64,000 bases of DNA, taken from the IMG/VR virus record IMGVR_UViG_3300029267_002897, positions 115,064 through 179,063 of that record. One strand, written 5' to 3'. This DNA comes from a virus. Made by a program: the position numbers and the translations under genes. The notes under the pieces are model-generated. The model saw only the letters and a program-made list of their open reading frames with translations, ran no database searches and had not been told where the DNA came from. Shown here in pieces: positions 49,464 to 57,010 of the stretch (position 1 is the stretch's first letter; every line of letters begins with the position of its first letter).

Positions 49464-49817
49464 CTACCGCGACCGAACCACGTGCCGAAGAGCGTTATAT
49501 ACCTGGGTCACAAATTCCGGGGCTTCCCCATCCATCTCGAACCAGAAATCCGCAGTAGTCATCGCTCCCAACATGTGGGCACGTCCGCTAGTCACTGGCT
49601 CGCCGATACGTCTCTGCGCCCCATGATGACTAGTTTGAAACTCAATCCAACGTCGACCGTCAAATGCGTGCACCCGCTGGGTAGTCTTGTCGAGAAAACA
49701 ATCCCCCTCTTGTGCGGGCGACGGATACCCATGCCGCTGAACACACCGGGCAGGGAGCCAATTCACTTTTTCGAAGTCAATCGGCTTTTCTGGGACATTA
49801 CCGTGGAAGAATCCCAT
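49464..49817 (-). CDS. Hypothetical protein (117 aa)
   Basis: MGFFHGNVPEKPIDFEKVNW; alpha/beta with several Arg and His. Followed by a terminator. No family recognised. Confidence 0.5.
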   Translation of the reverse strand: MGFFHGNVPEKPIDFEKVNWLPARCVQRHGYPSPAQEGDCFLDKTTQRVHAFDGRRWIEFQTSHHGAQRRIGEPVTSGRAHMLGAMTTADFWFEMDGEAPEFVTQVYNALRHVVRSR

Positions 49818-49820
49818 CGC

Positions 49821-50060
49821 TCACTCCTTGAAGAACTTGTTACGCGCTCGCATTCCGGCCACGAAAGCTTCTCCGAACGCCTCTCGTATCTCACGCCGAC
49901 CGTGCGTAGCGTACTTGCTGCGGGGTACCTGAGTACCCAGCGCACCGGAGTTCCATCCCGCACGTCGAGCAGCTTGAAGGTCACCCTCGGCGACAGGGCA
50001 ATGCGTCTCTGCGCGCCAGTCATTACCGAGAACTGTCGAAGGAACAATTGCGGTTCTCAT
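49821..50060 (-). CDS. Hypothetical basic protein (79 aa)
   Basis: Starts MRTAIVPSTVLGNDWRAETH; Arg-rich end (RREIREAFGEAFVAGMRARN). No family recognised. Confidence 0.45.
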   Translation of the reverse strand: MRTAIVPSTVLGNDWRAETHCPVAEGDLQAARRAGWNSGALGTQVPRSKYATHGRREIREAFGEAFVAGMRARNKFFKE

Positions 50061-50380
50061 CGTCCATCCTTTACTTTCAGTTCAACAGCTACTTTGCACA
50101 CGCGGAGTTCCCGTTCACAACGCCGGAATGCGTCGTGCCATTTCTTGCCTTCATCGTCGAGCTCATCAACCCACTCGTACATGTCAGTAAGCGCTCCGAG
50201 ACAGTGAGTGTCCTCCCCCGTGCTGACGTAGTTGTCGATTTCTTCTTCACAAGAGAGCTGCCAGTCAGGTGCGGGGCAAACCGGCGGTTGCTTCACCGTG
50301 CGAGGGTACCACAGGATTAGTACCATGCAGCTCGCTCCCAGAAAAACAGCAAGCAGATACCCTATGACATTGCTTCGCAT
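50057..50380 (-). CDS. Membrane-anchored small protein (107 aa)
   Basis: N-terminal hydrophobic helix (VIGYLLAVFLGASCMVLILW) then a Cys-containing soluble part (CPAPDWQLSCEEEID). Could be periplasmic. Overlaps the 50,380 gene start. Spanin-like role possible, not shown. Confidence 0.5.
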   Translation of the reverse strand: MRSNVIGYLLAVFLGASCMVLILWYPRTVKQPPVCPAPDWQLSCEEEIDNYVSTGEDTHCLGALTDMYEWVDELDDEGKKWHDAFRRCERELRVCKVAVELKVKDGR

Positions 50381-50715
50381 TACAGGTCCTCCTTTCGGAC
50401 TACTTCGCTCACCTCGTGGATATCAATGCCTCCCGGGTAACTATTCCCGAAATGCAGCTCCATATTGGCGTAAGCGTCCGATTCCATGTTCAGCACCCGC
50501 GGCACGCCCACCCACACGTAGCGGAACATCTGGCGGTATTTCCAAGCAAGGCGAGTGACTTCGGGTAACAAGAGTTCGTAGAAGATGGCCTTCTGTACAG
50601 CCTGGAGCTTGATAACTCCTCCAGTGCCGCCACCCAGGTAATAACTCGACCCCAGCTCCATCCCCTTCTCTTCGAGGTACCCGCGCACCGCAGCGAAAAA
50701 GGTATGATGGGTCAT
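50380..50715 (-). CDS. YLEEKG-family protein (111 aa)
   Basis: VRGYLEEKGMELGSSYYLGG near 10-29, then LLLPEVTRLAWKYRQM. Paralogue of 45,084, 55,602 and the 57 kb cluster. Function unknown. Confidence 0.55.
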   Translation of the reverse strand: MTHHTFFAAVRGYLEEKGMELGSSYYLGGGTGGVIKLQAVQKAIFYELLLPEVTRLAWKYRQMFRYVWVGVPRVLNMESDAYANMELHFGNSYPGGIDIHEVSEVVRKEDL

Positions 50716-51023
50716 CAGGCCCTCCTGAACCCTATCTTCTCCAGCTGCTTCCGGGTCACATAGTCCCAGCCCAGAATGAGCCTGAATTTCCCGGCCGCTT
50801 TGGCGAAGTCGTCAGTGAAGAACTCCATGCCGGTGTCATCCATGCCCCAAACGAAAACGCCGTGACCTTTGTTCGTTGTGCCCCGGTGGAAGAGCGTGAC
50901 TCGCACCGTAGCCCCGGGCCAGTTGGGATACCAGTCCTCATTGGTGCGACAGAGAATATCGATGCGTTGGTCCGTTTGGTCGAGGAGGGGGAGGGTTTTT
51001 CGGCGTCCAGTATCGTCAGGCAT
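50715..51023 (-). CDS. Hypothetical protein (102 aa)
   Basis: Start MPDDTGRRKTLPLL at 51023 with GGAGGA upstream. WPGATVRVTLFHRGTTNKGHG then a Phe-rich helix. No family recognised. Confidence 0.5.
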   Translation of the reverse strand: MPDDTGRRKTLPLLDQTDQRIDILCRTNEDWYPNWPGATVRVTLFHRGTTNKGHGVFVWGMDDTGMEFFTDDFAKAAGKFRLILGWDYVTRKQLEKIGFRRA

Positions 51024-51324
51024 CTTCAGGTCCTCCCGACCAGCCGCAATCGCAAACAGTCGGGAGGGGCTCTGCTCCCATCCTGCGGTTACAATTGGGA
51101 CAGTACCCGGCCTCTCGAGCCTCTTCCCGTCGAGTAATCTCCGCCAACACCGGGTCGGCTGCACAATCAGCACAGAGCCCTTCGGACTCGAAATCCAACG
51201 CAAACTTCGTGGCCAAGGCATGATGCACCGTATCGTCCAGATACCGGTCACCTAGCTGTTCCTTCGTTGCAGCCGCGCACAGCGCCACTAAGTGTCCGTC
51301 TACGACTCGCAGCCGAATAGCCAT
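51016..51324 (-). CDS. Zinc-type protein (102 aa)
   Basis: Start MAIRLRVVDGHLVAL at 51324 with GGAGG upstream. CADC near 53, CPNC near 78 and CDCGW near 94 form a Cys-rich end. No family recognised. Confidence 0.5.
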   Translation of the reverse strand: MAIRLRVVDGHLVALCAAATKEQLGDRYLDDTVHHALATKFALDFESEGLCADCAADPVLAEITRREEAREAGYCPNCNRRMGAEPLPTVCDCGWSGGPEDA

Positions 51325-51325
51325 A

Positions 51326-51550
51326 CTACACCTCCTTGAGCCGCATGACTCCTTCGTCGTCGGCCACCATGAAGCCATCCTCTGCTTCGAGCATCTCCCA
51401 CTCTTTCCCGGGCTCGAGGATGGCCACACCGCGCTCGGATTTACGGTGCCGCTGGATTTGCCTCGCCGCGGCGTCCCGGCACTCTTCTTCACTGCCTTCG
51501 TGAAGGTAGACCGGCATGCCGCAGTAAGCATGTAAAACTAGTTTGTGCAT
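51326..51550 (-). CDS. Small hypothetical protein (74 aa)
   Basis: Start MHKLVLHAYCGMPV at 51550 with GGAGAA upstream, in a 27-base divergent gap. Beta-rich. No family recognised. Confidence 0.5.
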   Translation of the reverse strand: MHKLVLHAYCGMPVYLHEGSEEECRDAAARQIQRHRKSERGVAILEPGKEWEMLEAEDGFMVADDEGVMRLKEV

Positions 51551-51571
51551 TGTAAAATCTTCTCCTATATT
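51543..51571 (+). promoter_or_regulatory. Sigma70-like promoter giving a leaderless start
   Basis: TTGTGC (51543-51548), 17 bases, TATATT (51566-51571). The A of ATG 51578 is 7 bases after the -10, the usual start distance, so the mRNA would begin at the start codon. Confidence 0.5.
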
Positions 51572-51577
51572 TACCAC

Positions 51578-52333
51578 ATGGTACGTTTAGATTCTGGTTC
51601 TGCTGCCAACCGCCGCGCCTTGGTACAGAAGTACCGAGATGCAGGATGGGACCCCCAATCCGCCGCGACTTACGCACAAAACGCCCAACAGAAACTTTTC
51701 CGAGAGCAAATGCAACCGGGGGGAAAGGGAGTGTACGGAATGCGGGGGGCGATAGAGGCGTTTAAAGCTCCTTCCGCTACTCCACAAATTCCTACACCAA
51801 CCGGACGGCCATCCCCACAACAACTAACCCCCGAGCTACAAGCCGCCACCCTGGCCTACGCCAGCGGGAAACGTCGAGGAACAATAACCATGAAGAAGAC
51901 CGCCGAAGAAATCGCTAATGCTGTACTCCGTAAAGTTGCAGCCGCGGACTCCGAAGGGCACCTCCGCAAAATCGGCGTGAGCGCCGGGTTTCTTGCCCGG
52001 ATGGCGACCAAACTACAAAAACCCGTGAGCACCGCAGTTCGGGGGGTCGGTCGGGGGGCTAAAACAGTTGCGCGGGGAGTGGGGGGCACCGCAATGCCCA
52101 TGGGTCCCGGCCTCGGGGGCTCTAACCCAGCAGACATCATGCGGGGGGTCACAAACCCCATGCGCGGCATCCCCTCAAGAACACCAGGACCTCGGGTGAT
52201 GGGACAAGCCACAGGTCCAGTAGGTCCCCGACAACCCATGCAGCCCGGACAGGGTATTTTCAGCTCTAACCCCGCAGAAATGATGTCCGGTATGACCAAC
52301 CCCGCGTTGGACCGCTTCATGGGGCGCGGCTAA
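51578..52333 (+). CDS. Virion-type protein with AEEIANAVL peptide (251 aa)
   Basis: The only plus-strand gene in the small-gene block; ATG 51578 has no ribosome site but sits at the expected transcription start. Residues 107-121 (KKTAEEIANAVLRKVA) match the peptide in proteins near 22-28 kb, and flanking regions are Gly/Pro/Met-rich, as in virion-type proteins. A one-mismatch palindrome (51922-51934) overlaps the DNA for that peptide. Converges with 52,336. Confidence 0.6.
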   Translation: MVRLDSGSAANRRALVQKYRDAGWDPQSAATYAQNAQQKLFREQMQPGGKGVYGMRGAIEAFKAPSATPQIPTPTGRPSPQQLTPELQAATLAYASGKRRGTITMKKTAEEIANAVLRKVAAADSEGHLRKIGVSAGFLARMATKLQKPVSTAVRGVGRGAKTVARGVGGTAMPMGPGLGGSNPADIMRGVTNPMRGIPSRTPGPRVMGQATGPVGPRQPMQPGQGIFSSNPAEMMSGMTNPALDRFMGRG

Positions 52334-52335
52334 AT

Positions 52336-52587
52336 TTAGGTTTCCTCTTCCCAATCCTCGGGATGAGGGTAATTCGAAGTCGTCTCCGTGGCGTCGTCCA
52401 CTTTCTCACACCAACACTCGCCCCGCTCCCAGAACTCCGTATCCTCGGTGAAGTCCTCGGCCTCCGTGTGCTCGTACATCACTCGAGCTATCTCGGACCA
52501 GCGTTCTTCGGGCACGTTATCAGGAACCTCAATGATGCTCGTGTGCTCCATGCGCGTAAGCGCCCCCAAATTGACTCTGAGTTTCAT
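52336..52587 (-). CDS. Small acidic protein (83 aa)
   Basis: MKLRVNLGALTRMEHTSIIE, then an acidic end (YPHPEDWEEET). No family recognised. Confidence 0.5.
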   Translation of the reverse strand: MKLRVNLGALTRMEHTSIIEVPDNVPEERWSEIARVMYEHTEAEDFTEDTEFWERGECWCEKVDDATETTSNYPHPEDWEEET

Positions 52588-52811
52588 CGCATCCTCTCCA
52601 CGAGTTTGATTTCGCCGTCAAGTGCGCGCTCCATCTGGCGAACGGTCACGAGCTGGTCCAGGATGACGTTCTTGTACGAGCCCAGGTCTCGGAGCAGAAC
52701 CCGCAGAGTCCCGTGCCGCTTCATCCCGTACCGGTCGGCCGGTTTCATGGCCTTGGAGTCCTTGAGCATCTGGTCGAGACGCGCAAGGAGGTCTTTGCTT
52801 TCGTCACTCAT
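52584..52811 (-). CDS. Small helical protein (75 aa)
   Basis: MSDESKDLLARLDQML then Arg/Lys-rich helices. No family recognised. Confidence 0.5.
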   Translation of the reverse strand: MSDESKDLLARLDQMLKDSKAMKPADRYGMKRHGTLRVLLRDLGSYKNVILDQLVTVRQMERALDGEIKLVERMR

Positions 52812-53076
52812 CCGTTCCTCCCAGTAAAGTTTTGCGCGCAGTCTCGGTCAACAGCCGACACATATCCGCGTAAGTCTCCGCTACATAGAGACGCCCCATA
52901 GCCGTATCCACCCAACAATCATTGGGAGCCGCGGTACGCGGAGGAGAAACAATATAGTCCGGAATATGAACAACCTCTCGTACCTCAGCTACCGCTATCA
53001 ATCTCGGCTCCAAGACCGCGTTGAAGTCGTAAGCGTCCCGCGCCTCTACCTCTACGAACCCTGCAAACGCGAACAT
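52804..53076 (-). CDS. Hypothetical protein (90 aa)
   Basis: MFAFAGFVEVEARDAYDF, with GAGGTGG upstream. Later CWVDTAMGRLYVAETYADM. No family recognised. Confidence 0.5.
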   Translation of the reverse strand: MFAFAGFVEVEARDAYDFNAVLEPRLIAVAEVREVVHIPDYIVSPPRTAAPNDCWVDTAMGRLYVAETYADMCRLLTETARKTLLGGTDE

Positions 53077-53288
53077 CTGTCCACCTCGCTAGTAGGAACC
53101 CAATGCACCCGCGTTCCCGGCGGCAAGTGTTGGTGGCAGCTTGAACAAAATGCAAACTGTGAGAGTGGTCCCGGGCCTACTGCCAACTCCTCCCGAGGGT
53201 CCGTCGAGTACTGGTGCTCCTGCACGCAAGAATCACATACGAGAGTCGTCTCCTGAAAGGGGTCTTCAACTGCGATTTGTCTCTTCAT
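53052..53288 (-). CDS. Zinc-type protein (78 aa)
   Basis: CDSC near 18 and CSSCHQH near 48 suggest a zinc knuckle. Overlaps the 53,076 start by 25 bases. No family recognised. Confidence 0.5.
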   Translation of the reverse strand: MKRQIAVEDPFQETTLVCDSCVQEHQYSTDPREELAVGPGPLSQFAFCSSCHQHLPPGTRVHWVPTSEVDRCSRLQGS

Positions 53289-53514
53289 CTGTTCCTCCTA
53301 TCTTCGCACCGCCGCTCTTGCACAGTGCCTTGGCAAAAGCGAAGCGCTCAGTCTTGCGCTTTGTGTCAAACACGAAGTCTCCGTTTCGGCTCTTATACCA
53401 CTCGACATAGCATCCTGAGCACCAGGTGAGACTGGCCGTCCGGTCACAGTGCTCACCGCAGAACGGGCAAAGCATGTGGAAGGGGTAGAGGAACTCCGTG
53501 GCTTTCTTTTTCAC
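53266..53514 (-). CDS. Zinc-ribbon protein (82 aa)
   Basis: CPFCGEHC (16-23) and CSGC (32-35) with basic tail (DTKRKTERFAFAKALC). No family recognised. Confidence 0.55.
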   Translation of the reverse strand: MKKKATEFLYPFHMLCPFCGEHCDRTASLTWCSGCYVEWYKSRNGDFVFDTKRKTERFAFAKALCKSGGAKIGGTDEETNRS

Positions 53515-53744
53515 GCCTTCACCGGGTTCTTCGAGGTCATGATAACGAACTTGGCGTAGCGCTCCAGACGTTCGTCGATGACACCCTGGAGAAAAGCACG
53601 TAGACCTTCGACGAGTTCCTCGTCGTGCTCGATTAATTTACCGCGCACGTAAATCTCATCTTTTGGCCCGAGCTGTACAAGCGGCTCCTTCCCGTCCTCG
53701 TAGTCGGGAATGTGGAAGAAAATGCAATTCTCATTCTCACTCAT
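53511..53744 (-). CDS. Hypothetical protein (77 aa)
   Basis: Beta-rich then helical (EELVEGLRAFLQGVIDERL). No family recognised. Confidence 0.5.
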   Translation of the reverse strand: MSENENCIFFHIPDYEDGKEPLVQLGPKDEIYVRGKLIEHDEELVEGLRAFLQGVIDERLERYAKFVIMTSKNPVKA

Positions 53745-53965
53745 CTGTTCCCTGCTCCCTCCTCATCCCTCACGTCTTCGTAACACCTAATCATCCGGTG
53801 GTGTTTCTTCACCGCAGCGAGTCCCGCCTTGTAAAACTTCCGAACAATGTGACGTAGCTCGTTGTCCTCTACTCCAGAAAGAGGGGGGCCATTACTTGTT
53901 GAATTTACTGCTGCCAGCCATCCGCTCCACGCAGCCTTTTTTCTCTGCTTTCTAGAGTTGGGCAT
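53741..53965 (-). CDS. Small basic protein (74 aa)
   Basis: Start MPNSRKQRKKAAWSGW at 53965; one central helix (NELRHIVRKFYKAGLAAVKK). No family recognised. Confidence 0.5.
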   Translation of the reverse strand: MPNSRKQRKKAAWSGWLAAVNSTSNGPPLSGVEDNELRHIVRKFYKAGLAAVKKHHRMIRCYEDVRDEEGAGNR

Positions 53966-54378
53966 CACTTCCTCTCGTAGGGCACCCCCACCACGAGCCC
54001 GATGGACTCCAACAGCTTCTGCAACTCCGGATTGCGACCGCCCCAGTTCAGATAGGCGTAAGTCCCTTTCGGGAGGTTGTGCTGGTTGGCCTTGATGTAC
54101 GCGTTGGCCGCTTCCTCAGTGAAGAAGATGGTTCCGTGGTGCGGTACCGGGCAGTAATGGTCTTGGTGTCCCGACTCCTGGTAGTTGAAGCGTAAGTCAT
54201 AGTAGTACGGCGTAGCCGTCGCACGGTTGTCTTGCGTGTTCACCGCCGTCAGGAACTCCTTCAACCACGCCCTCGGGGACAACTCCTCCGGGTCAGTACA
54301 GCACGAAAACGCTTCCTCATCGTCGTCGTGCAGCTCCCCGCAAGCAGGGCACACATATTTCTGGACACATTGGACCAT
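53965..54378 (-). CDS. Zinc-ribbon-type protein (137 aa)
   Basis: CPACGELHDD near 10-19, CC near 26, then YNW-type aromatic end (YAYLNWGGRNPELQKLL). No family recognised. Confidence 0.5.
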   Translation of the reverse strand: MVQCVQKYVCPACGELHDDDEEAFSCCTDPEELSPRAWLKEFLTAVNTQDNRATATPYYYDLRFNYQESGHQDHYCPVPHHGTIFFTEEAANAYIKANQHNLPKGTYAYLNWGGRNPELQKLLESIGLVVGVPYERK

Positions 54379-54381
54379 GGG

Positions 54382-54594
54382 TTATTCCTCCTCACTCTCG
54401 AAGTCATCGAAGAACTCCGTGCCGTCCCAGTGCGGGTCTTTCTCCGGGTCCAAGACAGTTTCTGTCGTGCAGCTCGAGCAGTACGCGAGGCCAGATTCCG
54501 CTTCCCGTGCGAGGTCCTCGAGTTCATACTCTTCGGGATGGGTGAGGTCCGGGTCAGACCAGATGACGATAGTTGTTTTGTTGAGCTTGCGCAT
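54382..54594 (-). CDS. Small phage protein, conserved type (70 aa)
   Basis: Start MRKLNKTTIVIWSDPDL at 54594; LEDLAREAESGLAYCSSC and a DPHWDGTEFF end resemble a small protein seen in other phages. Function unknown. Confidence 0.55.
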   Translation of the reverse strand: MRKLNKTTIVIWSDPDLTHPEEYELEDLAREAESGLAYCSSCTTETVLDPEKDPHWDGTEFFDDFESEEE

Positions 54595-54845
54595 CACTCC
54601 TCCTCAAACTCGTAGTCGAGCACTTCTTCTTTTGTGAGTTCTTCGCGCCAACGCTCACTGCGACTCTCTTTTCCCGCCAATATAGCCAGCTGGTTCCCGG
54701 CCAGGATGAATCCGAAGAGGCTACCCAAGAACGCCCACAGGCACGCGCGCACACCTAGCGCAAGCCACACGAAGAGCGCTGCGGTCATCCAACCGAACAG
54801 CAACCCCTCAACGGCGAAGAATGTGTATCTCCAGAAACGGGGCAT
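54594..54845 (-). CDS. Small two-helix membrane protein (83 aa)
   Basis: Two transmembrane helices (LLFGWMTAALFVWLALGVR, LWAFLGSLFGFILAG) and an acidic C-terminal tail. TGATG overlap with the next gene. Function unknown. Confidence 0.6.
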   Translation of the reverse strand: MPRFWRYTFFAVEGLLFGWMTAALFVWLALGVRACLWAFLGSLFGFILAGNQLAILAGKESRSERWREELTKEEVLDYEFEEE

Positions 54846-54846
54846 C

Positions 54847-55128
54847 TCAGTAATCCTCCCGATGTTTGTTTATCCACTGGAAGATATTCTTCCCGAAAAA
54901 AGCTATCATCAAGACTTCGTACGCGTAGTGCTCTTCGTCCTTGGTGCTACCGCCCTCGACAATAGTGTCGATGTGCTGCTGCGCAAAATCGCGGAGAGAG
55001 TTAATGTCCTGGTGCTCATCGGGGAGCATCTTGGGTGCAGCGCAGCAAAGTTCTGCGTCAATCTTGGTATCCCAAACTTTTCGGCAGCACTCACAGCGAT
55101 AACGCGTTATGGTTACTTCTTCAACCAT
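54847..55128 (-). CDS. Zinc-type protein (93 aa)
   Basis: YRCECCRKVWDTKIDAELCCA near 9-29 gives at least four Cys. Helical end. No family recognised. Confidence 0.5.
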   Translation of the reverse strand: MVEEVTITRYRCECCRKVWDTKIDAELCCAAPKMLPDEHQDINSLRDFAQQHIDTIVEGGSTKDEEHYAYEVLMIAFFGKNIFQWINKHREDY

Positions 55129-55321
55129 TGAGGTACTCCTCGACTACTTTCCAACCGGTTTTAACGTAGTCCTGCACGAGTTTCCGTACCCGGCGGTCAA
55201 TGGCCACGCTAATATCTCCGCCTGCTACGCCCACAAGAGCCTCATCCGGGATTGTTAACTCCCGCTCCATACGATACGGGTAACCTGGAACATCCAGCTC
55301 CAGCCACGCAATAATTTTCAT
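55121..55321 (-). CDS. Small hypothetical protein (66 aa)
   Basis: Start MKIIAWLELDVPGYP at 55321, TGATG overlap. Helical end (RRVRKLVQDYVKTGWKV). No family recognised. Confidence 0.5.
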   Translation of the reverse strand: MKIIAWLELDVPGYPYRMERELTIPDEALVGVAGGDISVAIDRRVRKLVQDYVKTGWKVVEEYLNG

Positions 55322-55542
55322 CACACTCCCCACACCTCTGCGAGTTCTACGCCGTAAAACTCACGGAACTCGCGGCTGAAGATTTCTGCATGTTTCTCAT
55401 CGCTGGTGCTCCGGCATTGGAAGCACGCCAAAACCGGTTTACCGTTCAGAGTGATTCCCTGAACAGATTTGAGCAGCTTCTCGATTATGCGGGTACCGCA
55501 GACGGCACACACCCCGCTCTTCTTTTTGATTTTACGGCCGAT
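55321..55542 (-). CDS. Zinc-ribbon protein with no canonical start (73 aa)
   Basis: The ORF IGRKIKKKSGVCAVCGTRII has CAVC and CFQC knuckles, clearly protein-like. AGGAGG is 6 bases before ATC 55542, but no ATG, GTG or TTG occurs in that frame there; the next possible start (GTG in SGVCAVC) cuts into the first knuckle. Either AUC is used, or a base change or sequencing error removed an ATG. Ends by TGATG overlap with the next gene. Confidence 0.5.
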   Translation of the reverse strand: MGRKIKKKSGVCAVCGTRIIEKLLKSVQGITLNGKPVLACFQCRSTSDEKHAEIFSREFREFYGVELAEVWGV

Positions 55543-55564
55543 AGCACACCTCCTTGTTTGCGCT

Positions 55565-55574
55565 CTGATACCAA
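55565..55574 (-). promoter_or_regulatory. TTGGTATCAG element (operon head)
   Basis: TTGGTATCAGAGCG right after the terminator, followed by AGGAGG of the 55,542 gene. Confidence 0.45.
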
Positions 55575-55600
55575 AAAGAACGCGCGAAGGTGGCGTTCTT
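55573..55600 (-). terminator. Intrinsic terminator after the 55,602 gene
   Basis: Minus strand AAGAACGC / GCGTTCTT (55600-55593 with 55583-55576), then T5. Confidence 0.75.
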
Positions 55601-55601
55601 G

Positions 55602-55937
55602 TTAGTAAAAGTATTCGGCCGTGCAGACGAGCGGCGGACCAAGGGAACACTTTCCAACAGTTTCGTACTTCTGAGTTAAGTGCCGGAACTCCGCCACAAC
55701 AAGCTTGGCTAACGCACGAGGAAGAGAATAGAACGTGAAAGTGAACGCAAGCCTCCCCTCTTTACTGGACGCAGAAATCCGGAATTCACAGTCCCGCAAC
55801 AACATCTTCTCTTCCAGGTACATGCGCAGTTCCCCCAGAAATCGATTGATGCGTTCAACTCGTACGTAGCCAAGATGGAGCCCCGCCGTTGCTATCGCCT
55901 GTGCCTTGCGGGCATCCCAATCAGTCCACTCTATCAC
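55602..55937 (-). CDS. YLEEKG-family-like protein (111 aa)
   Basis: GELRMYLEEKMLLRDCEFRI near 34-53, then LAKLVVAEFRHLTQKYETVG. The G after EEK is replaced by M. Paralogue of the group at 45 and 57 kb. Followed by a terminator. Confidence 0.5.
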   Translation of the reverse strand: MIEWTDWDARKAQAIATAGLHLGYVRVERINRFLGELRMYLEEKMLLRDCEFRISASSKEGRLAFTFTFYSLPRALAKLVVAEFRHLTQKYETVGKCSLGPPLVCTAEYFY

Positions 55938-56464
55938 CTCAACCTCGCCATCAGAGCGTAGAGCACTTTGCGCGCTTGCTTCGCTCCGTTCAAGGCCGTG
56001 TGGGGCATGGGCTCTCGGGGGATGAGCAATCGGTCAGCAATCTTGCTGGACCCAATAGGTGCCCCGTGGAACGCCCACGCCAACGCACCGACGTCCATGT
56101 AGCGATAGCCGAAGGGCCAATTGGTTTCGTCATGGAGATTGGCTTTCAGAAAGTTGATGTCGAAATGAACGTTCCAGCCTCCAAGGTGGAGGGACTTCCC
56201 GTGGATGCCCAGCTCCCGGCACCACTGAACGAAGTTGTGCGCCATCGTCTGTGGCGAGGGCTTGTCGGGGTCGGTGATGTCCTGCATCGCGAAGCCGTTG
56301 TACTCAAGGGCTTCCGCATTGATGTGCTCCTCCGTGCGAAACTCTTCCGGGACACAAGCCTCCTGGTAGAACTCCGCGGAGCCTTCGAAGAGCACTGCGC
56401 CGATGCTGAGGAGTTGGTGTTGGCCCGGGACGAGCCCAGAGGTTTCTACATCGAAGATAATCAT
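55934..56464 (-). CDS. DnaQ-like DEDDh exonuclease (176 aa)
   Basis: IIFDVETSGLVPG near 2-14 (D-x-E), GGWNVHFDINFL near 92-103, and HTALNGAKQARKVLYAL near 154-170 (H-x4-D position has Asn-Gly). A 3'-5' exonuclease, second such gene here after 45,338. Overlaps the 56,461 gene stop. Confidence 0.7.
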   Translation of the reverse strand: MIIFDVETSGLVPGQHQLLSIGAVLFEGSAEFYQEACVPEEFRTEEHINAEALEYNGFAMQDITDPDKPSPQTMAHNFVQWCRELGIHGKSLHLGGWNVHFDINFLKANLHDETNWPFGYRYMDVGALAWAFHGAPIGSSKIADRLLIPREPMPHTALNGAKQARKVLYALMARLR

Positions 56465-57009
56465 TCTTCCTCCTTGAACCAGATGATGTCCGGCTCCTGC
56501 TCCACGAGTGATTCATCCATGGAGCCCATGGTTATGGTAACCCGAGTGACGAAGAGCCCGGGGTCGGTTTCGTACGCGTCGTTGAATCCCAAACGTATCC
56601 ACGACGCACAGCGCTTTTGGTAGTCATGCAGAACGTCAACGAGACCCGGGTAGATAATCTCGAGAAGCACCTCTGCGGGCAAGTCCCAAATGACCATGTG
56701 TGCTGTCCACATGGAATGCGCGTAGCAGTAATAGTCCACGCACTTCTCGTCGAGGAGAACCATCATCGAGTTCAAACAACCGCAGATACCCGAGACCGTG
56801 AGCACCCCCCGAGCAATCGTTTCTTCGCGCTTTGTCCAGTCTGGAACGATGTGCGCACGGCAGTAGCTGTAATGCAATTCCTTACGCTCATCAACAAACC
56901 CCGGGTACGCATTAATGTGGTCTTCCACGCGATTCCAAAACTTGAAATATGACTCAGCAATGGGGGCCGGGAGGAACACCGCCTCGTTGTTGTTCGTCGG
57001 CGGGACCAT
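56461..57009 (-). CDS. Hypothetical protein (182 aa)
   Basis: I start at MVPPTNNNEAV, ATG 57009, which has GGAGG 8 bases upstream and follows the previous stop by 1 base. Several Cys and aromatic residues (YSYCRAHIVPDW). No family recognised. Confidence 0.5.
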   Translation of the reverse strand: MVPPTNNNEAVFLPAPIAESYFKFWNRVEDHINAYPGFVDERKELHYSYCRAHIVPDWTKREETIARGVLTVSGICGCLNSMMVLLDEKCVDYYCYAHSMWTAHMVIWDLPAEVLLEIIYPGLVDVLHDYQKRCASWIRLGFNDAYETDPGLFVTRVTITMGSMDESLVEQEPDIIWFKEEE

Positions 57010-57010
57010 T

